Shown here piece after piece: positions 1 to 12,900 of a DNA stretch of 64,000 bases. Both the position numbers and the translations under genes were made by a program. The stretch is from contig CM019710.1 in assembly GCA_009760885.1 (NCBI GenBank), positions 3,415,133-3,479,132 on the forward strand, written 5' to 3'. The stretch comes from Achatina immaculata. Taxonomy: Eukaryota > Mollusca > Gastropoda > Stylommatophora > Achatinidae. The number at the start of each line of letters is the position of its first letter. Positions within the stretch are counted from its first letter, which is position 1. The notes below the pieces were generated by a model that was not told the DNA's origin, did no database searches, and saw only the letters and a program-made list of their open reading frames with translations.

Positions 1-803
1 TCTGACAAATAAAATCTTATTATAACTACCAGAAAACCATGTCCAGACACCACCACTCTGTGGTCTAACAAATAAAATCTTATTATAACTACCAGAAAAC
101 CATGTCCAGACACCACCACTCTGTGGTCTGACAAATAAAATCTTATTATAACTACTAGGAAACCATGTCCAGACACCACCACTCTGTGGTCTGACAAATA
201 AAATCTTATTATAACTACCAGAAAACCATGTCCAGACACCACCACTCTGTGGTCTAACAAATAAAATCTTATTATAACTACCAGAAAACCATGTCCAGAC
301 ACCACCACTCTGTGGTCTGACAAATAAAATCTTATTATAACTACCAGAAAACCATGTCCAGACACCACCACTCTGTGGTCTAACAAATAAAATCTTATTA
401 TAACTACCAGAAAACCATGTCCAGACACCACCACTCTGTGGTCTGACAAATAAAATCTTATTATAACTACTAGGAAACCAGACACCACCACTCTGTGGTC
501 TGACAAATAAAATCTTATTATAACTACTAGGAAACCAGACACCACCACTCTGTGGTCTGACAAATAAAATCTTATTATAACTACTAGGAAACCAGACACC
601 ACCACTCTGTGGTCTAACAAATAAAATCTTATTATAACTACTAGGAAACCAGACACCACCACTCTGTGGTCTGACAAATAAAATCTTATTATAACTACTA
701 GAAAACCATGTCCAGACACCACCACTCTGTGGTCTAACAAATAAAATCTTATTATAACTACTAGGAAACCAGACACCACCACTCTGTGGTCTAACAAATA
801 AAA
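1..803. repeat. 63/57-bp minisatellite
   Basis: About 13 head-to-tail copies. The unit contains ACAAATAAAATCTTATTATA and ends CACCACTCTGTGG; a short variant lacks the ATGTCC block. It continues off the left edge. Each unit carries AATAAA on the plus strand, antisense to CHMP5. Confidence 0.95.
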
Positions 804-1150
804 GAAGAAGGAGCGGGGGACAGCAGAACTCCTTCTTTCTCAACCTTCCCTGAAATACGAGCTGGTGTTCCTTACAGCCGATGTAGTGTAGATACTGAAG
901 CACAGCTTGGGGACAGGTCACGGCAGCTATTTTTTTGTTGTCAGTCTCTGAGAGTTGTGCAATGCTTCTCTTAACAGACTCCACTGTCATGGGGGCTATG
1001 GTGATTACTGCTCCATTAGCCAGCTCTGGCTTGTTACTGGGGGGGGGGGGGGGGGGGTAACCAATGAAGATGTGGGGCAGGGTCTTGGTCACACTGATAT
1101 GACTCGCCAACCCTAATGCTAGCATGTCAGACTTGAGTCACTAACTGCCA
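804..1150. other. Non-coding spacer with a 19-base G run
   Basis: No exon or known element recognised. A run of 19 G lies at 1039-1057. The phrase ACTCCACTGTCATGGGG near 980 recurs at 50230, hinting at a dispersed repeat. Confidence 0.5.
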
Positions 1151-1154
1151 AATT

Positions 1155-3035
1155 GGAGGGGGGTTTCATCCACTGTATCAGAACTATGTGAAAAAGGTTG
1201 GGGGTTTCATCCACTGTATCAGAACTAAGTGAAAAAGGTTGGGGGTTTCATCCACTGTATCAGAACTAAGTGAAAAAGGTTGGGGGTTGGGGGGGTTTCA
1301 TCCACTGTATCAGAACTAAGTGAAAAAGGTTGGGGGTTTCATCCACTGTATCAGAACTAAGTGAAAAAGGTTGGGGGTTTCATCCACTGTATCAGAACTA
1401 AGTGAAAAAGGTTGGGGATTGGGGGGGGGGGGGGGGGGGGTTTCATCCACTGTATCAGAACTAAGTGAAAAAGGTTGGGGGTTGGGGGGGGGGTTTCATC
1501 CACTGTATCAGAACTAAGTGAAAAATGTTGGGGGTTTCATCCACTGTATCAGAACTAAGTGAAAAAGGTTGGGGGGGGGGGGGGGTTTCATCCACTGTAT
1601 CAGAACTATGTGAAAAAGGTTGGGGGTTAGGGGGGGTTTCATCCACTGTATCAGAACTAAGTGAAAAAGGTTGGGGATTAGGGGGGGGGGTTTCATCCAC
1701 TGTATCAGAACTAAGTGAAAAAGGTTAGGGGTTGGGGGGGTTTCATCCACTGTATCAGAACTAAGTGAAAAAGGTGGGGGTTTCATCCACTGTATCAGAA
1801 CTAAGTGAAAAGGGTTGGGGGGGGGGGGGGTTTCATCCACTGTATCAGAACTAAGTGAAAAAGGTTGGGGGTTGGGGGGGGGGGTTTCATCCACTGTATC
1901 AGAACTAAGTGAAAAATGTTGGGGGTTTCATCCACTGTATCAGAACTAAGTGAAAAAGGTTGGGGGGGGGGGGGGGTTTCATCCACTGTATCAGAACTAT
2001 GTGAAAAAGGTTGGGGGTTAGGGGGGGTTTCATCCACTGTATCAGAACTAAGTGAAAAAGGTTGGGGATTAGGGGGGGGGGTTTCATCCACTGTATCAGA
2101 ACTAAGTGAAAAAGGTTAGGGGTTGGGGGGGGTTTCATCCACTGTATCAGAACTAAGTGAAAAAGGTGGGGGTTTCATCCACTGTATCAGAACTAAGTGA
2201 AAAGGGTTGGGGGGGGGGGGGGTTTCATCCACTGTATCAGAACTAAGTGAAAAAGGTTGGGGGTTAGGGGGGGTTTCATCCACTGTATCAGAACGAAGTG
2301 AAATGGGTTGGGGGGGGGGGGTTTCATTCACTGTATCAGAACTAGGTGAAAAAGGTTGGGGGTTGGGGTTCATCCACTGTATCAGAACTATGTGAAAAAG
2401 GTTGGGGGTTGGGGGGGGGGGGAGGTTTCATCCGCTGCATCAGAACTATGTGAAAAAGGTTTGGGGGAGGGGTTTCATCCACTGTATCAGAACTATGTGA
2501 AAAAGGTTGGGGGGGGGGGGGGGGGGTTTCATCCACTGTATCAGAACTAAGTGAAAAAGGTTGGGGGGGGGGGGAGGTTTCATCCACTGTATCAGAACTA
2601 TGTGAAAAAGGTTGGGGGTTGGGGGGGGGGGGTTCATCCACTGTATCAGAACTAAGTGAAAAAGGTTGGGGGGGGTTTCATCCACTGTATCAGAACTAGG
2701 TGAAAAAGGTTGGGGGTTGGGGTTCATCCACTGTATCAGAACTATGTGAAAAAGGTTGGGGGTTGGGGGGGGGGGGAGGTTTCATCTGCTGTATCAGAAC
2801 TATGTGAAAAAGGTTTGGGGGAGGGGTTTCATCCACTGTATCAGAACTATGTGAAAAAGGTTGGGGGGGGGGGGGGGGGGTTTCATCCACTGTATCAGAA
2901 CTAAGTGAAAAAGGTTGGGGGTTGGGGAGGTTTCATCCACTGTATCAGAACTATGTGAAAAAGGTTGGGGGGGGGGGGGGAGGTTTCATCCACTGTATCA
3001 GAACTAAGTGAAAAAGGTTGGGGGTGGGGGGGGGG
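1155..3035. repeat. G-rich minisatellite with higher-order structure
   Basis: Dozens of units share TTTCATCCACTGTATCAGAA followed by GTGAAAAAGGTT and a G run of 5 to 18 bases. Higher-order repeats are visible: 1525-1728 recurs at +391, and 2356-2550 recurs at +354. The minus-strand Pro-rich open frames are products of the repeat, not genes. Confidence 0.95.
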
Positions 3036-3039
3036 CCTC

Positions 3040-3774
3040 CTGAGGTGGCCTGAAAGAGAAAGAGTCCATGGCCTGATAAAATATGGCAACCACTAGACAG
3101 TGTGGTATATAAAGGTTGTGACCTACTGAACTACCAATGACCTGATAACCTTTTATGTTGAAAGAAATGACCACAAAGGGGACTCATTTGTTTCACAGGA
3201 CTCTGATGTCCCACACAGCCAGTAGGTCAAGACCCTACATAACTTACACCACAAAGTACTGCCAGAACCTGTGCCGCGAGACTTTTGTAAATAAGGATTC
3301 AGGTGACTGCCATCATGGCAAAAACTTGTGAGAAGCTTGTTCTTGGAGTGCATTGACCTGTCTTTCTATTTATCTCCTAAAACAGCAAAGAAAGCCACAG
3401 CAGTCTGGCAATATCATCATCATCATCATCATCAATAAGAAAAGGAGCAAAATGTTCTCTCTGTACTCAGGAAAATTAAATCTCCTCCACTGAAGGAGGC
3501 TCACAGTTCAGGTGCACTCACTCCCTAGCACTTGCAAGAATCCTGACAAACAGAAACAGTGATGATGGCAGAGAATGAATACATGACCACTGGTAGACCT
3601 TTGAACTACAAATGCAGAATCACAACTAAATCCTAGGTCACGACCTGACCTTTGAACTACAAATGCAGAATCACAACTAAATCCTAGGTCACGACCTGAC
3701 CTTTGAACTACAAATGCAGAATAACAACTAAACCCTAGGTCATGACCTGACCTTTGAACTACACCTGAACTCAC
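3040..3774. other. CHMP5 intron, left of exon 6
   Basis: No exon found; the terminal CHMP5 exon is not here. It holds an (ATC)n run near 3415-3433 and three copies of a roughly 51-bp repeat (CCTAGGTCACGACCTGACC) next to the exon 6 donor. Confidence 0.5.
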
Positions 3775-3996
3775 CAGGCTGCTTTCAGCTCCAGGTTCAC
3801 CTGTTGGTGCGGATGGAGCAGCCACGGCATCATCCAGGTACGAGGTATCCTCATCCAGCTGAAGTTCATCGCCAAGGGCATCAAGCTCCGCCTCCAGCTC
3901 ATCATCATCAAGCTCTGGCATTCCGTAGCTTCGTCCCATGATCTCCTGGATCTCATTGTTCTGCTCCATCAAATCTTCCAACTCGTCCTGCACATT
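3775..3996 (-). CDS. CHMP5: CHMP5 exon 6, copy 2 in transcript order
   Basis: Second copy of the 222-base symmetric exon, with acceptor TGTAG and donor GTGAGT intact. Splicing both copies would keep the frame and duplicate the acidic C-terminal helix; splicing one gives the normal protein. Confidence 0.85.
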
Positions 3997-6900
3997 CTAC
4001 ATTTCAACGAGAAAAACAAAGATGATGCTGAACTCTTCGGAACAATGAAACAATTCTTCTATCTGCTACGGACAAACATAACAATGGTAAGAATTATCTC
4101 CTGCCAACATCATCATCTTGTGCCCTCTCCCCATGAAAGGCTTCTTGAGGTCTATAAGTTGTTGGCTTATGATTCCTTTAAACTGTTGGATTATGACTTC
4201 TTGAGGTCTGTAAGTTGTTGGCTTATGATTCCTTTAAACTGTTGGATTATGACTTCTTGAGGTCTGTAAGTTGTTGAGTTATGATTCCTTTAAACTGTTG
4301 GGGGGGGGGGGGTTTCATCCACTGTATCAGAACTATGTGAAAAAGGTTGGGGGTTGGGGGGGGGGGGTTCATCCACTGTATCAGAACTAAGTGAAAAAGG
4401 TTGGGGGGGGTTTCATCCACTGTATCAGAACTAGGTGAAAAAGGTTGGGGGTTGGGGTTCATCCACTGTATCAGAACTATGTGAAAAAGGTTGGGGGTTG
4501 GGGGGGGGGGGAGGTTTCATCTGCTGTATCAGAACTATGTGAAAAAGGTTTGGGGGAGGGTTTCATCCACTGTATCAGAACTATGTGAAAAAGGTTGGGG
4601 GGGGGGGGGGGGGGGTTTCATCCACTGTATCAGAACTAAGTGAAAAAGGTTGGGGGTTGGGGAGGTTTCATCCACTGTATCAGAACTATGTGAAAAAGGT
4701 TGGGGGGGGGGGGGAGGGTTTCATCCACTGTATCAGAACTAAGTGAAAAAGGTTGGGGGTGGGGGGGGGGCCTCCTGAGGTGGCCTGAAAGAGAAAGAGT
4801 CCATGGCCTGATAAAATATGGCAACCACTAGACAGTGTGGTATATAAAGGTTGTGACCTACTGAACTACCAATGACCTGATAACCTTTTATGTTGAAAGA
4901 AATGACCACAAAGGGGACTCATTTGTTTCACAGGACTCTGATGTCCCACACAGCCAGTAGGTCAAGACCCTACATAACTTACACCACAAAGTACTGCCAG
5001 AACCTGTGCCGCGAGACTTTTGTAAATAAGGATTCAGGTGACTGCCATCATGGCAAAAACTTGTGAGAAGCTTGTTCTTGGAGTGCATTGACCTGTCTTT
5101 CTATTTATCTCCTAAAACAGCAAAGAAAGCCACAGCAGTCTGGCAATATCATCATCATCATCATCATCAATAAGAAAAGGAGCAAAATGTTCTCTCTGTA
5201 CTCAGGAAAATTAAATCTCCTCCACTGAAGGAGGCTCACAGTTCAGGTGCACTCACTCCCTAGCACTTGCAAGAATCCTGACAAACAGAAACAGTGATGA
5301 TGGCAGAGAATGAATACATGACCACTGGTAGACCTTTGAACTACAAATGCAGAATCACAACTAAATCCTAGGTCACGACCTGACCTTTGAACTACAAATG
5401 CAGAATCACAACTAAATCCTAGGTCACGACCTGACCTTTGAACTACAAATGCAGAATAACAACTAAACCCTAGGTCATGACCTGACCTTTGAACTACACC
5501 TGAACTCACCAGGCTGCTTTCAGCTCCAGGTTCACCTGTTGGTGCGGATGGAGCAGCCACGGCATCATCCAGGTACGAGGTATCCTCATCCAGCTGAAGT
5601 TCATCGCCAAGGGCATCAAGCTCCGCCTCCAGCTCATCATCATCAAGCTCTGGCATTCCGTAGCTTCGTCCCATGATCTCCTGGATCTCATTGTTCTGCT
5701 CCATCAAATCTTCCAACTCGTCCTGCACATTCTACATTTCAACGAGAAAAACAAAGATGATGCTGAACTCTTCGGAACAATGAAACAATTCTTCTATCTG
5801 CTACGGACAAACATAACAATGGTAAGAATTATCTCCTGCCAACATCATCATCTTGTGCCCTCTCCCCATGAAAGGCTTCTTGAGGTCTATAAGTTGTTGG
5901 CTTATGATTCCTTTAAACTGTTGGATTATGACTTCTTGAGGTCTGTAAGTTGTTGGCTTATGATTCCTTTAAACTGTTGGATTATGACTTCTTGAGGTCT
6001 GTAAGTTGTTGAGTTATGATTCCTTTAAACTGTTGGATTATGACTTCTTGAGGTCTGTAAGTTGTTGAGTTATGATTCCTTTAAACTGTTGGATTATGAC
6101 TTCTTGAGGTCTGTAAGTTGTTGAGTTATGATTCCTTTAAACTGTTGGATTATGACTCCTTGAGGTCTGTAAGTTGTTGAGTTATGATTCCTTTAAACTG
6201 TTGGATTATGACTTCTTGAGGTCTGTAAGTTGTTGAGTTATGATTCCTTTAAACTGTTGGATTATGACTCCTTGAGGTCTGTAAGTTGTTGAGTTATGAT
6301 TCCTTTAAACTGTTGGATTCATTTAGCTGTCTAAAATGATGGGTTATGATTGCTTTAGATGTCTCAGTTACTGGAATCAGGTTGATTCATGCAAGTTAAT
6401 ATTTTTTCTTAGATGAGGGTTGTGAAGCAGGCAGACATCGACTGTTTTGCTGAAGAACTTCTCTAGTGACTAAATCTTGACCGTTTTGCGAAGAGCTTCT
6501 CTAGTGACTAAATGTTGACTGTTTTGCTGAAGAGCTCTAGTGACTAAGTGTCGACCGTTTTGCTGAAGAGCTTCTCTAGTGACTAAATGCCGACCGTTTT
6601 GCTGAAGAGCTTCTCTAGTGACTAAATGTTGACTGTTTTGCTGAAGAGCTTCTCTAGTGACTAAGTGTCGACCGTTTTGCTGAAGAGCTTCTCTAGTGAC
6701 TAAATGCCGACCGTTTTGCTGAAGAGCTTCTCTAGGGACTAAGTGTCGGCCGTTTTGCTGAAGAGCTTCTCTAGGGACTAAGTGTCGGCCATTTTGCTGA
6801 AGAGCTTCTCTAGTGACTAAGTGTCGGCCGTTTTGCTGAAGAGGTTCTCTAGTGACTAAATGCCGACCGTTTTGCTGAAGAGCTTCTCTAGTGACTAAAT

Positions 6901-9900
6901 GTCGACTGTTTTGCTGAAGAGCTTCTCTAGTGACTAAGTGTCGACTGTTTTGCTGAAGAGCTTCTCTAGTGACTAAATGCCGACCGTTTTGCTGAAGAGC
7001 TTCTCTAGTGACTAAATCTATCTACCAACATCTGGCTGACATAAACAGTTGCAGTAACAACAAAGCAATGTTGATGCCACTCCTTCAGGGAAAGCCATTT
7101 TCTCAATATGGCTGATCTGGTCATTTATAATGTGCTTCAAAGAAACAGAATGGTCCATCAGCGTACTAATAGTGGTCCGTCAGTGTACTGATAGTGGTCT
7201 ATCAGTGTGCTGTCAGTGGTCCGTCAGTGTACTGATAGTGGTCCGTCAGTGTACTGATAGTGGTCCGTCAGTGTACTGATAGTGGTCCGTCAGTGTACTG
7301 ATAGTGGTCCGTCAGTGTACTGATAGTGGTCCGTCAGTGTACTGATAGTGGTCCGTCAGTGTACTGATAGTGGTCCGTCAGTGTACTGATAGTGGTCCGT
7401 CAGTGTACTGATAGTGGTCCGTCAGTGTACTGATAGTGGTCCGTCAGTGTACTGATAGCTGACAAATTAGGCTGACATTCACTAGGATGCAGGTTTTTCA
7501 TCTCTCAACATTCTATACTGCTTGAGGACTGTACACTGCAAATCTCTGTGATTCACTTCCTGACTGGGGTGCCCCATTTTCCAGCCAACTTTTGATGGGG
7601 TAGCAGCACTGTTCGCCTGCCACCACCTCAGAAAGTGAGGATGACCACTTGAGCATTGAGAATTTAGTTCTGCTATGATTTCCTCCACCTTTTTTAGTTC
7701 TCATCACATGTATCTAGACCTGATCGCTGTCCTCGTCCCATGCATCCAGACCTGATCGCTGTTTTCGTCATTCATCACATGTAACCAGACATGACTGCTG
7801 TTCTTGTGACTCGTCACATGTATCTAGACCTGACTGCTCTTCTTGTGACTCGTCACATGTATCCAGACATGATTGCTGTTCTTGTGACTCATCACATGTA
7901 TCTAGACCTGACTGCTGTTCTTGTGACTCGTCACATGTATCCAGACCTGATTGCTGTTCTCATCACTCGTCACATGTATCTAGACCTGATCACTTCACAA
8001 ACATGACACTCCTCAAAACCTCAGCCCTTTTTTTTTCATGTCATATCTACCTTGACCTGATTTCTCTAGAAACATGTCATTTACCAAAATCTCAGCATGC
8101 TCACTGAAGCAGATGTCCTGACTTGATGATGAAATTTTTTTCCGATCAGCAATGAAGACGGCAACATTCTACAAAGCACAGTCACATGATGAGATCTGAC
8201 AGTTACTCAACATGACTATCTCTGCATCAATACCTTTACTTAACATTTTATCTTCTAAACACTTACTTCAATCTGGTCGATATTAACATTCTTGTATGCC
8301 TTTTTGAAGTCTTTCACGCCAATTTTCATTGCATCTACCTAAAATGTCAATCACAAATATTACATGAAACAAAGTGAAGTACTACAACAGTCAGTGAAGA
8401 AAATTGGAACAGAAATATAATTTGAAACAATGTGAAATACTTTATCATAAACCAACAAGAACAGAATTAGAAAATTATGTGAAATATACCATCAGTCAGT
8501 CAGTCAGTCATTTGCATGTCCCTTGAGGAACTTTGCCTCCCTAACAGCTCTCTTGTAGACCTCTCGGTTGTGAGCAAGATGGCCTGCTGCTGATGCATCC
8601 ATTTGCAGATTATCAACGATGTCTTGCAGCCATCTTCACCTTGGTCTTCCTCTCTTTCTTTTTTCCCATTATGTACCCTTCCAAGAAACAGAATGGTCCA
8701 TCAGCGTACTAATAGTGGTCCGTCAGTGTACTAATAGTGGTCTATCAGTGTGCTGACAGTGGTCCGTCAGTGTACTGATAGTGGTCCGTCAGTGTACTGA
8801 TAGTGGTCCGTCAGTGTACTGATAGCTGACAAATTAGGCTGACATTCACTAGGATGCAGGTTTTTCATCTCTCAACATTCTATACTGCTTGAGGACTGTA
8901 CACTGCAAATCTCTGTGATTCACTTCCTGACTGGGGTGCCCCATTTTCCAGCCAACTTTTGATGGGGTAGCAGCACTGTTCGCCTGCCACCACCTCAGAA
9001 AGTGAGGATGACCACTTGAGCATTGAGAATTTAGTTCTGCTATGATTTCCTCCACCTTTTTTAGTTCTCATCACATGTATCTAGACCTGATCGCTGTCCT
9101 CGTCCCATGCATCCAGACCTGATCGCTGTTTTCGTCATTCATCACATGTAACCAGACATGACTGCTGTTCTTGTGACTCGTCACATGTATCTAGACCTGA
9201 CTGCTCTTCTTGTGACTCGTCACATGTATCCAGACATGATTGCTGTTCTTGTGACTCATCACATGTATCTAGACCTGACTGCTGTTCTTGTGACTCGTCA
9301 CATGTATCCAGACCTGATTGCTGTTCTCATCACTCGTCACATGTATCTAGACCTGATCACTTCACAAACATAACACTCCTCAAAACCTCAGCCCTTTTTT
9401 TTTCATGTCATATCTACCTTGACCTGATTTCTCTAGAAACATGTCATTTATCAAAATCTCAGCATGATCACTGAAGCAGATGTCCTGACTTGATGATGAG
9501 ATTTTTTTCTGATCAGCAATGAAGACAGCAACATTCTACAAAGCATAGTCACATGATGAGATCTGAAATTTACTCAACATGACTATCCCTGCATCAATAC
9601 CTTTACTTAACATTTTATCTTCTAACACTTACTTCAATCTGGTCGATATTAACATTCTTGTATGCCTTTTTGAAGTCTTTCACGCCAATTTTCATTGCAT
9701 CCACCTAAAATGTGAATCACAAATATTACATGAAACAAAGTGAAGTACTACAACATTCAGTGAAGAAAATGGAAACAGAAATATAATATGAAACAATGTG
9801 AAATACTTTATCATAAACCAACAAGAACAGAATTAGAAAATGATGTGAAATATACCATCAGTCAGTCAGTTAGTCATTTGCATGTCCCTTGAGGAACTTT

Positions 9901-12900
9901 GCCTCCCTAACAGCTCTCTTGTAGACCTCTCGGTTGTAAGCAAGATGGCCTGCTGCTGACGCATCCATCTGCAGACTATCAACGATGTCTTGCAGCCATC
10001 TTCACCTTGGTCTTCCTCTCTTTCTTTTTTCCCATTATGTACCCTTCCAAGACGGTCTTCTCTAGATTATCATGACGTTTAATGTGTCCAATATATTTAA
10101 GTTTTCTCTGTTTAATCCTCTTTACTAGCCAGCCTTCTTCAGTATTAAGTTCTTTTAGTATGGATATGGGTGTCTGAGTGGCAAAGTGGTTAGTGCAATG
10201 GTCTCTCATGGCGAAGGTCAGGGGTTCAAATCCGACCAGAGGCACCCTAGTCTCCCAGCTGTAGAAATGGGTACCTGACTTCTTCTGGAGTTTGGAGAAG
10301 GAAAAGCAGCCTGGCGTGATACTGACCATATCATCCTCTAGTGTGCTAACAAGTCAAGGAAAATATGGGCACTAACACCATATCCCTATGTGCCTCGAAG
10401 GCATGACAGGATTACCTTTTTTAAAGTATGGATATATTTGTTCTTTTTTTTGTGTCCATGATATTTGAAGAACTCTTCTGTAGTAATTCTTCTCAATTCT
10501 TCTCTGTCTTGTGCTGCAATCATTCACTATGTGCCATGCTGACCAATCTTACATCTTACATCCTTCGCTAAACATCACATAGGGCTCGCATGGTAGTTTG
10601 CCAAGATTTCCTGTTTTCTCTTAACAATGTCCTCTTTAGAGTTTCATGTGGTCGACCTCTTTTTCTTCGGTCTTTTGTGTTTCACTTGATAGCTTGTTTT
10701 GGGATTTGTTTCTTCTCAGCAAATGACCGACATATGTCCATCTTCTTTTTCCAATCACCCATGAGACAGGTTGTTGTTTGCTCATCTGTCTTATCTCATA
10801 AGACATCAAACAATCACTCAGAATAAAATGATGTGAAATATTTTATACAGCCACTCAGAATAAAATGATGTGAAATATTTTATACAACCACTCAAAATAA
10901 AATGATGTGAAATATTTTATACAGTCACTCAGAATAAAATGATGTGAAATATTTTATACAGTCACTCAGAATAAAATGATGTGAAATATTTTATAAAGCA
11001 TAGTCACATGATGAGATCTGAAATTTACTCAACATGACTATCCCTGCATCAATACCTTTACTTACCATTTTATCTTCTAAACACTTACTTCAATCTGGTC
11101 GATATTAACATTCTTGTATGCCTTTTTGAAGTCTTTCACGCCAATTTTCATTGCATCCACCTAAAATGTGAATCACAAATATTACATGAAACAAAGTGAA
11201 GTACTACAACATTCAGTGAAGAAAATGGAAACAGAAATATAATATGAAACAATGTGAAATACTTTATCATAAACCAACAAGAACAGAATTAGAAAATGAT
11301 GTGAAATATACCATCAGTCAGTCAGTTAGTCATTTGCATGTCCCTTGAGGAACTTTGCCTCCCTAACAGCTCTCTTGTAGACCTCTCGGTTGTAAGCAAG
11401 ATGGCCTGCTGCTGACGCATCCATCTGCAGACTATCAACGATGTCTTGCAGCCATCTTCACCTTGGTCTTCCTCTCTTTCTTTTTTCCCATTATGTACCC
11501 TTCCAAGACGGTCTTCTCTAGATTATCATGACGTTTAATGTGTCCAATATATTTAAGTTTTCTCTGTTTAATCCTCTTTACTAGCCAGCCTTCTTCAGTA
11601 TTAAGTTCTTTTAGTATGGATATGGGTGTCTGAGTGGCAAAGTGGTTAGTGCAATGGTCTCTCATGGCGAAGGTCAGGGGTTCAAATCCGACCAGAGGCA
11701 CCCTAGTCTCCCAGCTGCAGAAATGGGTACCTGACTTCTTCTGGAGTTTGGAGAAGGAAAAGCAGCCTGGCGTGATACTGACCATATCATCCTCTAGTGT
11801 GCTAACAAGTCAAGGAAAATATGGGCACTAACACCATATCCCTATGTGCCTCGAAGGCATGACAGGATTACCTTTTTTAAAGTATGGATATATTTGTTCT
11901 TTTTTTTGTGTCCATGATATCTGAAGAACTCTTCTGTAATAATTCTTCTCAATTCTTCTCTGTCTCGTGCTTCAATCATTCACTATGTGCCATGCTGACC
12001 AATCTTACATCTTACATCCTTCGCTAAACATCACATAGGGCTCGCATGGTAGTTTGCCAAGATTTCCTGTTTTCTCTTAACAATGTCCTCTTTAGAGTTT
12101 CATGTGGTCGACCTCTTTTTCTTCGGTCTTTTGTGTTCCACTTGATAGCTTGTTTTGGGATTTGTTTCTTCTCAGAAAATGACCGACATATGTCCATCTT
12201 CTTTTTCCAATCACCCATGAGACAGGTTGTTGTTTGCTCATCTGTCTTATCTCATAAGACATCAAACAATCACTCAGAATAAAATGATGTGAAATATTTT
12301 ATACAGTCACTCAGAATAAAATGATGTGAAATATTTTATACAGTCACTCAGAATAAAATGATGTGAAATATTTTATACAATCACTCAGAATAAAATTATG
12401 TGAAATATTTTATACAGTCACTCAGAATAAAATGATGTGAAATATTTTATACAGTCACTCAGAATAAAATGATGTGAAATATTTTATACAGTCACTCAGA
12501 ATAATATTATCAGAAATGTTGCATAAAACAATATTAAGTGTGTAATCTAAGGACAAAAAAAAAAAAACATTATTCAATTCAAATGTGATATCCACCCTCA
12601 TTTAACAGATGAGCAAACAACAACCTGTCTCATAGGTGATCAGAAAAAGAAGATGGACATATGTAGGCCATGTGATGAGAAGAAACAGTCAGAGAATCCC
12701 AAAACAAGCTATCAAGTGAACACAAAAGGCCGAAGAAAAAAAGAGGTCGACCACGTGAAACTCTAAAGAGGACAGTGTTAAGAGAAGTCGGTCTAGTGGG
12801 CATAACATCCCTTGAGTTCACCGAAAAAAGGAAAACTTGGCAAACTACTATGCGAGCCATCTGTGGCGTTTAACAGCACAGGAAGGATGTAACATGTAAG

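Larger units (their letters stand above)
2567..4301. repeat. 1735-bp tandem duplication, copy 1 (CHMP5 exon 6)
   Basis: This segment recurs nearly unchanged at 4302-6036. It contains the end of the G-rich array, unique intron, exon 6 and the start of a 56-bp array. At the junction the array ending CTGTTGG jumps into the G-rich array at GTTGGGG. Confidence 0.9.
7141..8683. repeat. Tandem duplication of CHMP5 exon 5, copy A (1543 bp)
   Basis: Matches 8684-10050. It holds the 22-bp array, a 39-bp array, exon 5 and the 3' tail of an RTE-like LINE. Copies differ at scattered bases (roughly 1-2 percent by eye) and by 176 bp of 22-mers. Confidence 0.88.
8684..10050. repeat. Tandem duplication of CHMP5 exon 5, copy B (1367 bp)
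   Basis: Starts where the LINE tail CCCTTCCAAG switches to AAACAGAATGG, joining sequence from 7141. About 3 bases (AAG) are shared at the junction. Confidence 0.88.
9541..10995. repeat. Tandem duplication carrying CHMP5 exon 5, unit C1 (about 1455 bp)
   Basis: Recurs at 10996-12450 with few differences. It contains exon 5, R2 LINE with nested SINE, R3 tail and the 37-bp array. The junction lies inside the 37-bp array (TTTTATA then AAGCATAGTCAC). Confidence 0.88.
10996..12450. repeat. Tandem duplication carrying CHMP5 exon 5, unit C2
   Basis: Second copy; includes exon 5 at 11089-11160, SINE at 11624-11880 and R3 tail at 12000-12250. Scattered single-base differences are visible near 11938 and 11966. 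Confidence 0.88.

Noticed and set aside
1..803. CRISPR-like array
   Set aside because: Units are contiguous with no unique spacers, and the context is animal intron.
804..1150. Last CHMP5 exon
   Set aside because: I searched the minus strand left of 3775 for the DEFGLPQIP-type C-terminus and saw nothing similar; the exon is presumably outside the window.
1461..2904. Many Pro-rich frames ([12 protein letters not shown] repeats)
   Set aside because: Translations of the G-rich minisatellite on the C-rich strand.
10168..10247. Functional tRNA gene
   Set aside because: It has A and B boxes and a good acceptor stem but is followed by a SINE body, flanked by a target duplication, and the T-arm pairs poorly; it is a tRNA-derived SINE head.
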